A stretch of 64,000 nucleotides of DNA from an uncultured bacterium (GCA_947243845.1 CAMXIF010000016.1:1-64000), one strand, 5' to 3'; shown: positions 16,857 through 23,906, counted from the first letter of the stretch. A program made the numbers and translations. The notes: generated from the letters alone by a model not told the origin.

Positions 16857-17566
16857 AACGTCTGATAGCTGTTATAAAACTCATAAAATTTCTTTCCTGT
16901 AAAGAATTTTGAGCAGATACGTGCATCCTGTCCCCGGATCTGGTAGTTACTTAAGATCCAGACGAACAGTTCACCACCGGAAAGAAATGCAAGGAGCTTC
17001 CCGCCGAGTTTATAATTTTTTACAGCGCGGTGCTCTACTTTGAACTGGAGGACAGCACGGAGCTGCTTATCGATGACCTTGTCATCCTGACTGATCAGGT
17101 AGATGTCATAACCATACTTCCGGTGTTCCCGAAAGAACGCGATCCAATCAAGGCGGTCAGACTTCGCCCAGTTACGATTGTTGAAGAGTTCCTGACACTC
17201 ATCCAGTACCAGGAGTGTCTGATGTTCCTTGATATATCCTTTTTTATCACGTTCATGGAACTGCACGGCAAAAGAGTAGAGGCCGTCCAGATAGGTATAA
17301 TGTCCCTGGGGGATCACGCCTTTGAGCCTCTCCCCATTAGCCGGATTGACAGTCACCCTGTTCGTATAGCCGTTTGTGAGCCATTCTTGATTGCTGACAA
17401 AGATAAACTTGCCGAGCCTTTCAGGATGTCTTGCATCTTTGAAATAATCCTCATTGATCGCAAAGTTTGCGATCACATTTTGGCCCTTCCACATCGCATC
17501 ATAGATATCAGAAGCCATATGCAGGGACTTCCCGGATCCGGGCGTACCTGTATAAAAATAGATCAT
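16844..17566 (-). CDS. zot: Zot/pI-family phage assembly ATPase
   Basis: 240 residues. N-terminal P-loop GTPGSGKS (residues 7-14) directly after MIYFYT, as in inovirus pI/Zot proteins; Walker B region LLVLDECQELF; FREHRKYGYDIYLISQD with the sensor-like Gln; and a weak hydrophobic stretch near LLAFLSGGELFVWILS before a short tail. In inoviruses this inner-membrane ATPase drives assembly and extrusion of the virion. GGAAGGTG lies 6 bases before the ATG. It follows the small membrane protein gene by 18 bases, giving the Ff order III-VI-I. This is the hallmark gene of the element. Confidence 0.92.
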   Translation of the reverse strand: MIYFYTGTPGSGKSLHMASDIYDAMWKGQNVIANFAINEDYFKDARHPERLGKFIFVSNQEWLTNGYTNRVTVNPANGERLKGVIPQGHYTYLDGLYSFAVQFHERDKKGYIKEHQTLLVLDECQELFNNRNWAKSDRLDWIAFFREHRKYGYDIYLISQDDKVIDKQLRAVLQFKVEHRAVKNYKLGGKLLAFLSGGELFVWILSNYQIRGQDARICSKFFTGKKFYEFYNSYQTFHTG

Positions 17567-17584
17567 GATAACACCTTCCTTTCC

Positions 17585-17833
17585 TTATGCCAACAGCTTG
17601 CCGATGATCAGATCAAAGACCAGCTTCTTGATGATGACGAATAAGTAATAAGCAGCTATACCGGCAACCCAGATCTCTGTTATCTTAAAGCACAAGTCAA
17701 AAGGGATGAACCAGTTGAGCCAGCCAAGGATATCCCCCAGGATATCTATCTTGTCCGTGAAGAATGTCTGGAAGGGGGAATCTGGGAGCAGGTCGTAGAG
17801 CCTTGCTAAAAAAGATTTAACGATATCTACCAT
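17585..17833 (-). CDS. Small membrane protein in the pVI position
   Basis: 82 residues with two hydrophobic regions, GDILGWLNWFIPFDLCF and IWVAGIAAYYLFVIIKKLVF, and a basic end. AAGGAGGG precedes the ATG by 7 bases; the start is 4 bases after the adhesin gene's stop. Ff phages have the minor coat protein pVI between pIII and pI, and this gene has that place and a similar size and hydrophobicity. Assignment as pVI analogue is by position only. It could instead assist membrane insertion of the larger protein. Confidence 0.82.
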   Translation of the reverse strand: MVDIVKSFLARLYDLLPDSPFQTFFTDKIDILGDILGWLNWFIPFDLCFKITEIWVAGIAAYYLFVIIKKLVFDLIIGKLLA

Positions 17834-17837
17834 TTAT

Positions 17838-19727
17838 CTATCCCTCCTTGTTCATATTTGAGACATTAAACGTCATCTTCATGAGTCCCACTGCGTATGT
17901 CATTGATAAGAGCAGGCGGGACAGGTCAGAGAGCCATTGGAACGGTGTAAAATCCAGTTCCATGTCATAATGGAATTGCAGATCCAGGGCAGATATCTCA
18001 ATGTCAAACGGGATACTAAATTGTGGTATCTCCGGTTCCGCAGAAAGGACAGAGATAAAGAACAGGATATCCCAGGGGATGGAGAACGGAAACTTCTTTT
18101 TCATCAGTCCCAGGGAATCATCAACAGCAGAAGAGAGGATAGAGACGACTTCTTCCGTGCCCTCATCCACATCACCCAGAACGCCCTGAATCAGATCGAG
18201 CCAATCCGCTATAGCGTCCACACCTCCTACAACTGTATCTACGACAGACCAGCGCTTTATCTTCTTTAATGTCTCATGGATGTCATCCAGGCAAGCCTTG
18301 ATGCTGTCAAGGATCGAATTAGTATGAGACAGGTCGATACTGTTCCCGCTGACACTGTTCCCACTGACACTATCCTCGTCCTGATCCTGACCATTTCCAG
18401 GAATCAGCTTTTCCATGAACACATTTATATCTGCCCGGATACCTTCGAGGATCGTATTGGTGGGAGATAGATCTATACTATTATCACTGACACTATCCTT
18501 ATCCTGATCCGGAGCAGCTTTTTGTGTCATCTTGTCAAATATCTCACAGACTTTCGCATAGATCTTTGCGAGCCATGAATTTGTAGTACTCATATCTACA
18601 GAACCGCCACTTGTACCTGGATCTGTGCCGGGCCCTTCACTACCTGTACCGGAACCGCCATTGTTTCTGAGCTCATCAAGTATCTGCTGAAGCAGGTTCT
18701 CAATATCCGATTCAGGAGTATCTTTGTCGATCTGTTCAAGAAGCTTATCCATAGCGGTATTAAGGTCTTTTACACCTTGTTCCAATTCCTTTGTGGATAC
18801 AGATATTTCAGCCGGCGTGTAATCATAATACTTTGATGTATAATACACATGACGTTTTCCAAGAGTATAATTCTGAAAATCACCAAAACTATTGAATACC
18901 CTTATACGCCGCCCATCTTTTGATATGATAGGCATGACAGAAGCATTACCAAAGGCTGTGATAGATACATCTTTATAACCAATACCTACTTTGGAAGCAC
19001 GAAACAACCAACATGTACCATAATCAAGGTTATGGATCTGCACATTTTCATACGATCTTTGTTTGACCTCTTCCCAAGATTTTAATGGGGAATCATCCTC
19101 ACCAAGTTCCACCCTATGTACTTGCATAGTCATATCATTCCATGTTTCATTGTTATAAAACTGTACCCAGTTATCATTGTATCTGACAGGACTGATCTTT
19201 GTGAACCAATGACCCAGATCTGTAAATTGAAATTTGCTAGAATTTGCTTTAAAACCAAAAGCCACTAAACCAGACGGACTCTCATCTAATAGATTCACAA
19301 GGGAATCATATACATTTTTCTTTAATCCAAAACCAGTATCCATATCATTTATAGAAAGGGTATATGCTAGGTAATAGGGTTCGTTCTCTTTGGCATAGTC
19401 GTCTAGGCATTGCTTAACAAGCGAGACAAAATTTTCAGGAATAACTACATTATTATCTTTTACAAAATCGTCAGGATCATGTTCATTCATAAAATCTTGC
19501 ATAGATGTCATACCACTAATAAATGAAGATGCATCACCGTTATACAATGCGCCAACTTCCGCAACAGTAAAGTTAAATACACAAGCCCATTTTTCTGTAT
19601 CTGTCATTTTATTCCATTCAAGATTTCCAATAAAATCTTCTGGACTAAAAGCATAGACAGAACTCAATGGGATAAACGTAAATATTAACAAAATCACCAT
19701 TATGAAAGATATAATTTTTTTTATCAT
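17838..19727 (-). CDS. Large secreted/anchored virion protein, pIII (adhesin) analogue
   Basis: 629 residues from the ATG at 19727, which has TGAGGT 6 bases upstream. A signal peptide (MIKKIISFIMVILLIFTF, cut near VYA-FSP) leads a unique domain of about 330 residues, a Gly/Ser/Pro linker (NGGSGTGSEGPGTDPGTSGG), three repeats starting (I/V)D(L/M)S-x-TN-(S/T), each about 45 residues with acidic DQDxDSVS spacers, and a C-terminal hydrophobic end. Signal peptide, glycine-rich linker and C-terminal anchor match the plan of Ff pIII, the receptor-binding tip protein. A longer frame to 19808 runs through a terminator and another small gene, so it is rejected. Confidence 0.82.
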   Translation of the reverse strand: MIKKIISFIMVILLIFTFIPLSSVYAFSPEDFIGNLEWNKMTDTEKWACVFNFTVAEVGALYNGDASSFISGMTSMQDFMNEHDPDDFVKDNNVVIPENFVSLVKQCLDDYAKENEPYYLAYTLSINDMDTGFGLKKNVYDSLVNLLDESPSGLVAFGFKANSSKFQFTDLGHWFTKISPVRYNDNWVQFYNNETWNDMTMQVHRVELGEDDSPLKSWEEVKQRSYENVQIHNLDYGTCWLFRASKVGIGYKDVSITAFGNASVMPIISKDGRRIRVFNSFGDFQNYTLGKRHVYYTSKYYDYTPAEISVSTKELEQGVKDLNTAMDKLLEQIDKDTPESDIENLLQQILDELRNNGGSGTGSEGPGTDPGTSGGSVDMSTTNSWLAKIYAKVCEIFDKMTQKAAPDQDKDSVSDNSIDLSPTNTILEGIRADINVFMEKLIPGNGQDQDEDSVSGNSVSGNSIDLSHTNSILDSIKACLDDIHETLKKIKRWSVVDTVVGGVDAIADWLDLIQGVLGDVDEGTEEVVSILSSAVDDSLGLMKKKFPFSIPWDILFFISVLSAEPEIPQFSIPFDIEISALDLQFHYDMELDFTPFQWLSDLSRLLLSMTYAVGLMKMTFNVSNMNKEG

Positions 19728-19736
19728 TTTGTACCT

Positions 19737-19766
19737 CATAAAAAAAGAACGGTAAAAACCGTTCTT
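19737..19766 (-). terminator. Terminator between coat and adhesin modules
   Basis: On the minus strand AAGAACGG pairs perfectly with CCGTTCTT around a TTTTTA loop, followed by a run of T. It ends upstream modules just before the pIII-like gene, as the central terminator does in Ff phages. Confidence 0.88.
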
Positions 19767-19788
19767 AATGATAGATACCCCATATAAA

Positions 19789-19905
19789 TTATTTAGAAGT
19801 TTTTTCATTGCTTGCCTTAAATAACTTATAAACCAGAAAAATACAAATTGAAATAAGCAATAAAAAACTTATAAAAACAATTAGGGCAACAATTATTTGA
19901 AACAC
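19789..19905 (-). CDS. 38-residue hydrophobic peptide with its own promoter and terminator
   Basis: GTG start at 19905 with GGGGGTGAT a few bases upstream; product about 38 residues: FQIIVALIVFISFLLLISIC, then IFLVYKLFKASNEKTSK. It is a single membrane span with a basic tail. A consensus-like promoter lies 28 bases upstream and a terminator 23 bases downstream, so it is an independent unit. Possible roles are a minor coat protein (pVII/pIX class) or a type I toxin-like peptide of the kind found in Firmicute prophages. The sequence does not decide. Confidence 0.6.
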   Translation of the reverse strand: MFQIIVALIVFISFLLLISICIFLVYKLFKASNEKTSK

Positions 19906-19932
19906 ACAAATCACCCCCTCTATTTAGGGGAT

Positions 19933-19961
19933 ATTATACCATTAAACTACGGTATTCGCAA
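19933..19961 (-). promoter_or_regulatory. Phage promoter for the hydrophobic-peptide unit
   Basis: On the minus strand TTGCGA (19961-19956), a 17-base spacer and a perfect TATAAT (19938-19933). It lies just after the 69-residue gene. A weaker opposing pair on the plus strand, TTGAAA (19848-19853) and TATAAA (19870-19875) with a 16-base spacer, could make an antisense RNA. Confidence 0.72.
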
Positions 19962-19981
19962 TTATTCAATTGTATTTTTCA

Positions 19982-20191
19982 TTACTGATCAGAGTGCTCT
20001 TTCTTCCAGTCCATCCTTTTGTGACCATACTCATAGATAAGGTCAAGATAATACTTTGCACCTTCGTATAGTCTTGGAAGTTCTTCCTTATCATCAGTTA
20101 TAAATATCCTGTTGATACAGCCTTTTAACATGTCATAATCATTGTGGGCTTTTTGATACTCTTTATGTCCTTCCAGTGTACTCATATACAT
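19982..20191 (-). CDS. Small phage protein, function unknown
   Basis: 69 residues, charged and predicted soluble and helical (GHKEYQKAHNDYDMLKG, LYEGAKYYLDLIYEYGHKR). The start at 20191 has AAGGTG upstream; an internal ATG at 20185 is equally possible. It begins 12 bases after the preceding gene's stop and is the last gene of the coat transcription unit. No family recognised. Confidence 0.68.
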   Translation of the reverse strand: MYMSTLEGHKEYQKAHNDYDMLKGCINRIFITDDKEELPRLYEGAKYYLDLIYEYGHKRMDWKKEHSDQ

Positions 20192-20203
20192 ATTTACCGC
20201 ACC

Positions 20204-20461
20204 TTACCTTCCATCAGATTGATGACCAGATCCATTATCCTGATCAGTGTGTTGACAACGTATAAGGCCGTCCTGACTGCCACCATCTTCATTCCTTCCA
20301 CCTATATCCCTTTCTACTTCATAATTCAATGAACAGCCCCTGCAATACGGAAAATCCGGCCGGATACATGTACCTAATCTGTCACATTTCCTCATCCGCC
20401 CCCCCGTTTCCTCATCTTCCTGGCCATAATAAGCTTCCTGGGTGTCTTCCCATTTTCCCAT
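20204..20461 (-). CDS. Small cysteine-containing phage protein
   Basis: 85 residues. Five of six cysteines cluster within about 20 residues (CDRLGTCIRPDFPYCRGC plus one before the end), a spacing that could bind zinc or form disulfides; both ends are acidic and polar. AGGAGA precedes the ATG by about 8 bases. It lies just downstream of the major coat gene, after a GC-rich hairpin. I recognise no family; a small zinc-ribbon regulator or a secreted accessory protein are options. Confidence 0.65.
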   Translation of the reverse strand: MGKWEDTQEAYYGQEDEETGGRMRKCDRLGTCIRPDFPYCRGCSLNYEVERDIGGRNEDGGSQDGLIRCQHTDQDNGSGHQSDGR

Positions 20462-20478
20462 ATGCTTTCTCCTAAATA

Positions 20479-20500
20479 CCGGGGAGCATGTACTCCCCGG
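20479..20500 (-). terminator. GC-rich hairpin after the major coat gene
   Basis: CCGGGGAG (20479-20486) and CTCCCCGG (20493-20500) around a 6-base loop; the minus-strand tail is TATTTAG, so termination would be partial. Its likely job is to stabilise the coat mRNA or to lower expression of the genes after it. Confidence 0.6.
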
Positions 20501-20523
20501 CCGTGATATACTAATGTTCCTGA

Positions 20524-20721
20524 TCAGTGAATCAGAGCACTAAAGAACTTCTTCGCCATCTGGATGGCTCTGGGTGCTGCCCAGATAGCTAAACCGGCAC
20601 CGATCGTGATACCTGCATACTTAACAAAATCACTCTGGATCGCATTGATTGCAATCGTTAAAGGTTCTGAAAAATCAATCGCCTGAACAGTAACCTCACC
20701 TAATGCTAATAATCTTGACAT
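20524..20721 (-). CDS. Major coat protein candidate (pVIII analogue)
   Basis: 65 residues. An amphipathic, slightly acidic N-terminal part (LGEVTVQAIDFSEPL) is followed by a membrane span (YAGITIGAGLAIWAAP) and a basic C-terminus (RAIQMAKKFFSALIH). That three-part plan is the one of inovirus major coat proteins, whose basic end faces the DNA. No classical signal peptide is seen, so either the first residues serve or it inserts without cleavage. AAAGGAGGG stands 8 bases before the ATG. Strong ribosome site and the following hairpin fit high expression. Confidence 0.78.
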   Translation of the reverse strand: MSRLLALGEVTVQAIDFSEPLTIAINAIQSDFVKYAGITIGAGLAIWAAPRAIQMAKKFFSALIH

Positions 20722-20754
20722 AACGTATCCCTCCTTTCTTTAAAATCACGCGTG

Positions 20755-20901
20755 TTATTTATCACTAACAAGGCTTAATGCCTTGGCGATAGCGTAGCCG
20801 CCCAGTATAGCGATGAGTCCTAGGACTGTACCAGTCCCAAACCCGATAGAGATTAACCCGGACACATAATCTTTCATTAATACTGATAATTGCTCCGTCA
20901 T
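20755..20901 (-). CDS. 48-residue membrane protein, minor coat candidate
   Basis: The product begins MTEQLSVLMKDYVSGLISIG and continues with a glycine-rich span (TVLGLIAILGGYAIAKAL) to LVSDK. AGGAGG lies about 9 bases before the ATG. The ATG shares its A with the upstream TAA (TAATG), a translational-coupling arrangement. Size and place just before the major coat gene match the pVII/pIX pair of Ff phages, or it may be a second coat protein: the span resembles the one in the 65-residue protein. Confidence 0.75.
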   Translation of the reverse strand: MTEQLSVLMKDYVSGLISIGFGTGTVLGLIAILGGYAIAKALSLVSDK

Positions 20902-21821
20902 TACTTAAACCTCCTGAAAAATTCTGACCATAACAGCAGTGCAAAGATACAAAAAACACCTACACTTACTACGATGTTACATGCTGTATTGATCCTGTTA
21001 AGATCCTGCATCTCTGCTTGATAGTCCCTGACCATCTGATAGTACTCCATATCTGCCTGCACCATATCGGACAGGGTAGTATTGATGCCCTCCAGATGAG
21101 CCAGCAGCTGCTCCGTTACCTCTTTCTGTTCCTCATCCCCAGGATCCGGCGTAGGTTCCGGGATCTGTGCATCATAGACAGTATTGCCGCCAGCGTCATA
21201 GATGCAGCTTATGTAAAAATCTTTGAAATTGCTCCCTGGCTTACTGCACTCTGATGAGAGCTCTTCATAGTCGGCCCTGAACGTCTCAGCATCATCATAA
21301 GTCTCAGCGTCACTCATATACTCTTCATATCCTGCAAAGAGTATCGAATATTCAACCTCTACAGGATACTGAAAGCCCTCATATCCTTCTACCGGGATGG
21401 TCATGATAGTATACAGTTCCGATACCACCTCAGTCTCATCCTCTTCCGGAGTCAGGAGCATGATCAGGTTATCAAGACGTTCTGTAACGTCTGTTGTATC
21501 CTGTGGCTTCATGAGTTCTGCTAACTGTTCACTGATGCCTTCACGCCATTCTTTTGAGTCATCATCCTCTATGACGGTTATGATCTGCTCATGATCAGCG
21601 GAGTCAGAACCTTCCTTGTCATCTTTGTCCTCCGTATCATGTCCCGTGTCGGGTTTGTCACTGCCTGTATCTTCACCCTGTCCAGGAGTCTCAATCCCGG
21701 GTATTTCAGGATCACCCGTATCCGGCGTTTCCGGTATTTCCGTTCCTTCATTATCCATGCCAGGATTCCCGATATCGTTCCCTGAAAGTGTGTCCACATA
21801 TCCATTATCATGTTCTCCCAT
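20901..21821 (-). CDS. Acidic phage membrane protein with C-terminal anchor
   Basis: 306 residues from the ATG at 21821 (GAGGTG 6 bases upstream; a GTG three codons earlier is possible). The first 80 residues are a disordered acidic Pro/Gly/Thr/Asp stretch (PGIETPGQGEDTGSDKPDTG); the middle is acidic; a basic-free helical part precedes a C-terminal span (IVVSVGVFCIFALLLW) and the tail SEFFRRFK. There is no signal peptide, so topology is unclear. It lies upstream of the 48-residue gene and overlaps it by one base. No family recognised; a virion-end or assembly protein is plausible. Confidence 0.75.
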   Translation of the reverse strand: MGEHDNGYVDTLSGNDIGNPGMDNEGTEIPETPDTGDPEIPGIETPGQGEDTGSDKPDTGHDTEDKDDKEGSDSADHEQIITVIEDDDSKEWREGISEQLAELMKPQDTTDVTERLDNLIMLLTPEEDETEVVSELYTIMTIPVEGYEGFQYPVEVEYSILFAGYEEYMSDAETYDDAETFRADYEELSSECSKPGSNFKDFYISCIYDAGGNTVYDAQIPEPTPDPGDEEQKEVTEQLLAHLEGINTTLSDMVQADMEYYQMVRDYQAEMQDLNRINTACNIVVSVGVFCIFALLLWSEFFRRFK

Positions 21822-21831
21822 ACGCACCACC

Positions 21832-22158
21832 TCAATACCAATATCTGATCAGGTAGATTATCACGTATCCGGTAGAGTGGAGTACGACTTCGTATCGACT
21901 CCCCTGCCTTGATAATCCTGTCAGACATTGTTCCAGCCGCAGTTCCATCATGTTCTCTAGTTCTTTTGTATCCTTGTAATCCCTGGAATTGAACGCCAGT
22001 ATCTTATGGGTGACTACTGTTGGCCTTTCCAAGCGTTCCTGTACCATGGGCAATTCTTGTGTCGCCTGCTTCTTACTGTGGAAGAAGATGCCCAGCTTCT
22101 TACGGAAGATGAAACATCCGATCAGGAACAGTACCGCCAATAAAAATAATAAGTCCAT
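21832..22158 (-). CDS. Small membrane-anchored phage protein
   Basis: 108 residues from the ATG at 22158, preceded by AAAGGACAAG. An N-terminal span (MDLLFLLAVLFLIGCFIF) is followed by a basic cytoplasmic region (RKKLGIFFHSKKQ) and a mixed C-terminal part ending YLIRYWY. Its stop is 10 bases from the next start. Position suggests a structural or assembly role; nothing more can be read. Confidence 0.72.
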   Translation of the reverse strand: MDLLFLLAVLFLIGCFIFRKKLGIFFHSKKQATQELPMVQERLERPTVVTHKILAFNSRDYKDTKELENMMELRLEQCLTGLSRQGSRYEVVLHSTGYVIIYLIRYWY

Positions 22159-22217
22159 ATCTTGTCCTTTCTGAAGATGCCAGCAAGTCATTTCTGATCT
22201 TACTGGCATCCCCTGTC

Positions 22218-22511
22218 TTACTTAGCTGTTTTTTTCTCTTCTTTGGCTTCATAAGGGTTGCCAGCTGGTTCGATCATGACGATGTTACTCAATGTCGCCT
22301 TTCCCTGGAAACCAGGCTGATACTGGAAGTCTACCAGGTCGCCTATCTCGAGGTTATAATCCGTATAGCTAAATGCGTCTATAGGTTCCTGGCCTTTACA
22401 CTCTGCATTGGCCCTGTCATAATCTGAAAAATCTTTCAAACCATAATAGTTGAAAAATACTTTCTTATTCTTTGTCTCTCCCTTTTTGATACCAATGATT
22501 CTTACCTGCAT
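22218..22511 (-). CDS. Small DNA-binding protein candidate (pV position)
   Basis: 97 residues from the ATG at 22511, with AGAGGAG 9 bases upstream. A beta-rich sequence starting MQVRIIGIKKGETKNKK, aromatic residues in VFFNYYGLKDF and a lysine-rich tail (EAKEEKKTAK) would suit an OB-fold single-strand DNA-binding protein. First gene of the operon in the element, the place of gene V in Ff phages, whose product coats the plus strand before packaging. This is inference from position, size and composition; no diagnostic motif was seen. Confidence 0.7.
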   Translation of the reverse strand: MQVRIIGIKKGETKNKKVFFNYYGLKDFSDYDRANAECKGQEPIDAFSYTDYNLEIGDLVDFQYQPGFQGKATLSNIVMIEPAGNPYEAKEEKKTAK

Positions 22512-22599
22512 CTTCTTTTTCTCCTCTCTTTTCTCTTTTTTCTTTTTTTCTACTTGCAAGTTTTATAAAATATTACTTGATTTAAATTTTACAACCAGC

Positions 22600-22617
22600 A
22601 GGTGGTGTAAGCCCTGG
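22600..22617 (+). repeat. attR: 18-bp direct repeat
   Basis: Second copy of AGGTGGTGTAAGCCCTGG. Phage sequence lies to its left and the host pfkA leader to its right. 22512-22599 on the phage side holds a weak minus-strand promoter-like pair (TTGTAA near 22594, TATTTT near 22572) that could drive the structural operon. Confidence 0.88.
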
Positions 22618-22627
22618 TGGAAAGATA

Positions 22628-22656
22628 TTGAAAATCCTGCATTGATAATGTAAAAT
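22628..22656 (+). promoter_or_regulatory. pfkA promoter
   Basis: TTGAAA (22628-22633), a 17-base spacer and TAAAAT (22651-22656), starting 11 bases after attR. pfkA thus keeps its own promoter outside the prophage. Confidence 0.65.
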
Positions 22657-22760
22657 ACAGGTAGGAATTATTTCCATGTGTAATGACGGACAGAATATGA
22701 ATGCAGGCTTCTGTTATGGCAAAGAAGCACATGGCGAAGCGGAAAGGTATGGTTATTGGT

Positions 22761-23735
22761 ATGGCAAAGCAGATCAAGACAATCGGTGTGTTGACAAGCG
22801 GCGGTGATGCTCCCGGCATGAACGCGGCCATTCGTGCAGTGGTCCGGAAAGCGATTGCCAACGGCGTCAAGGTCAAGGGGATTAAAAAAGGGTATCAGGG
22901 TCTTTTGAATGAAGAAATCATAGATATGGAGAAATGGTCTGTATCGGATACGATTCAGCGCGGCGGCACCATTCTGGGGACGGCCCGGTGTCATGAGTTC
23001 CGCACGGAAGAGGGACAGCAGAAGGGGGCTGATATCTGCCACAAGCATGGGATTGACGGTTTGGTGGTTATTGGCGGTGATGGGTCTTACCGTGGTGCGC
23101 AGGCATTATCCAGGCACGGGATCAATACCATTGGTCTGCCGGGTACGATCGATTTGGATATTGCTTGTACGGAATACACCATCGGGTTTGATACGGCCAT
23201 CAATACAGCCATGCAGGCTATAGATAAGGTGCGTGACACATCTTCTTCCCACGAACGGTGCAGTATCATTGAGGTTATGGGTAGGAATGCCGGCTATATC
23301 GCTTTGTGGTGCGGTATCTCCAATGGAGCAGAGGATATTCTGCTTCCGGAAAAATACGATTACAATGAGCAGCAGATTATCAATAATATCATTGCCAACA
23401 GGAAGCGGGGCAAAACCCATCACCTGATCATCAACGCGGAAGGCATCGGACACTCCACTTCCATGGCGAGACGTATTGAGGCGGCTACGGGTATTGAGAC
23501 CAGGGCAACAATTCTCGGTTACATGCAGCGCGGCGGCTCTCCGACCTGTAAGGACAGGTATTATGCCTCCATCATGGGCTGTTATGCAGCTGACATCCTG
23601 TGCGAAGGCAAGACCAACCGGGTGGTGGGATACCAGCACGGAGAATTTTTGGATTTTGATATTGAGGAAGCCTTGAATATGCAAAAAGGGATTCCTGAGT
23701 ATGCCTTTGAAATGTCAAAGGTGCTTTCACAGTAA
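22761..23735 (+). CDS. pfkA: ATP-dependent 6-phosphofructokinase
   Basis: 324 residues; phosphorylates fructose-6-phosphate, the committed step of glycolysis. Motifs: TSGGDAPGMNAA, IGGDGSYRGA (Gly of the ATP-dependent class), PGTIDLDIACTEYTIGFD with the catalytic Asp, and GYMQRGGSP. The residue between the two Asp of the TIDxD motif is Leu where Asn is usual. I chose the ATG at 22761 because it gives the usual N-terminus MAKQIKTIGV; in-frame ATGs at 22701, 22716, 22734 and 22749 exist and the ribosome site (GGAAAGG) is poorly placed for any of them. A strong terminator follows. Confidence 0.93.
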   Translation: MAKQIKTIGVLTSGGDAPGMNAAIRAVVRKAIANGVKVKGIKKGYQGLLNEEIIDMEKWSVSDTIQRGGTILGTARCHEFRTEEGQQKGADICHKHGIDGLVVIGGDGSYRGAQALSRHGINTIGLPGTIDLDIACTEYTIGFDTAINTAMQAIDKVRDTSSSHERCSIIEVMGRNAGYIALWCGISNGAEDILLPEKYDYNEQQIINNIIANRKRGKTHHLIINAEGIGHSTSMARRIEAATGIETRATILGYMQRGGSPTCKDRYYASIMGCYAADILCEGKTNRVVGYQHGEFLDFDIEEALNMQKGIPEYAFEMSKVLSQ

Positions 23736-23754
23736 TATAGATTATTTTAACGGA

Positions 23755-23788
23755 AACCCCGCAGATTGTATGGTCTGCGGGGTTTTGT
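23755..23788 (+). terminator. Terminator after pfkA
   Basis: ACCCCGCAGA (23756-23765) pairs perfectly with TCTGCGGGGT (23774-23783), followed by TTTGTCT. Confidence 0.9.
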
Positions 23789-23865
23789 CTGTAAGCTTTG
23801 TTTTCGGTGGGGAGGAAACATTTTTAATTCCTGCTTAGCGAAATATAAAAAATGTAAATTGGGGG

Positions 23866-23906
23866 TTGACAACTGCTGTTTGATAATATAATATTGTTAT
23901 TAACAA
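23866..23906 (+). promoter_or_regulatory. Promoter and palindromic operator candidate of the NAD salvage cluster
   Basis: TTGACA (23866-23871) with TATAAT at 23887-23892 (15-base spacer) or TAATAT at 23889-23894 (17-base spacer). TTGTTA-T-TAACAA (23894-23906) lies just after the -10, at the expected transcription start, where a repressor would block initiation. The regulator could be the Nudix-type protein encoded at 27707. Confidence 0.6.

Larger units (their letters stand above)
13934..22617 (-). mobile_element. Filamentous phage (inovirus) prophage with CRESS-type Rep
   Basis: The element lies between two copies of AGGTGGTGTAAGCCCTGG (13934-13951 and 22600-22617), the first overlapping the dnaE stop codon. 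An excised circle would be about 8.67 kb, in the inovirus size range. All genes are on the minus strand: DNA-binding candidate, membrane protein, 306-residue acidic protein, 48-residue membrane protein, major coat, two small proteins, hydrophobic peptide, adhesin-like protein, small membrane protein, Zot/pI ATPase, Rep, IS30-type transposase. No frame is visibly broken. Assignment rests on the Zot motif, the coat-like peptide, gene order and the Rep/origin pair. Confidence 0.88.

Noticed and set aside
19728..19808. N-terminal extension of the adhesin-like protein up to 19808
   Set aside because: The extension runs through a perfect terminator and the end of the hydrophobic-peptide gene; a good ribosome site and signal peptide begin at 19727.
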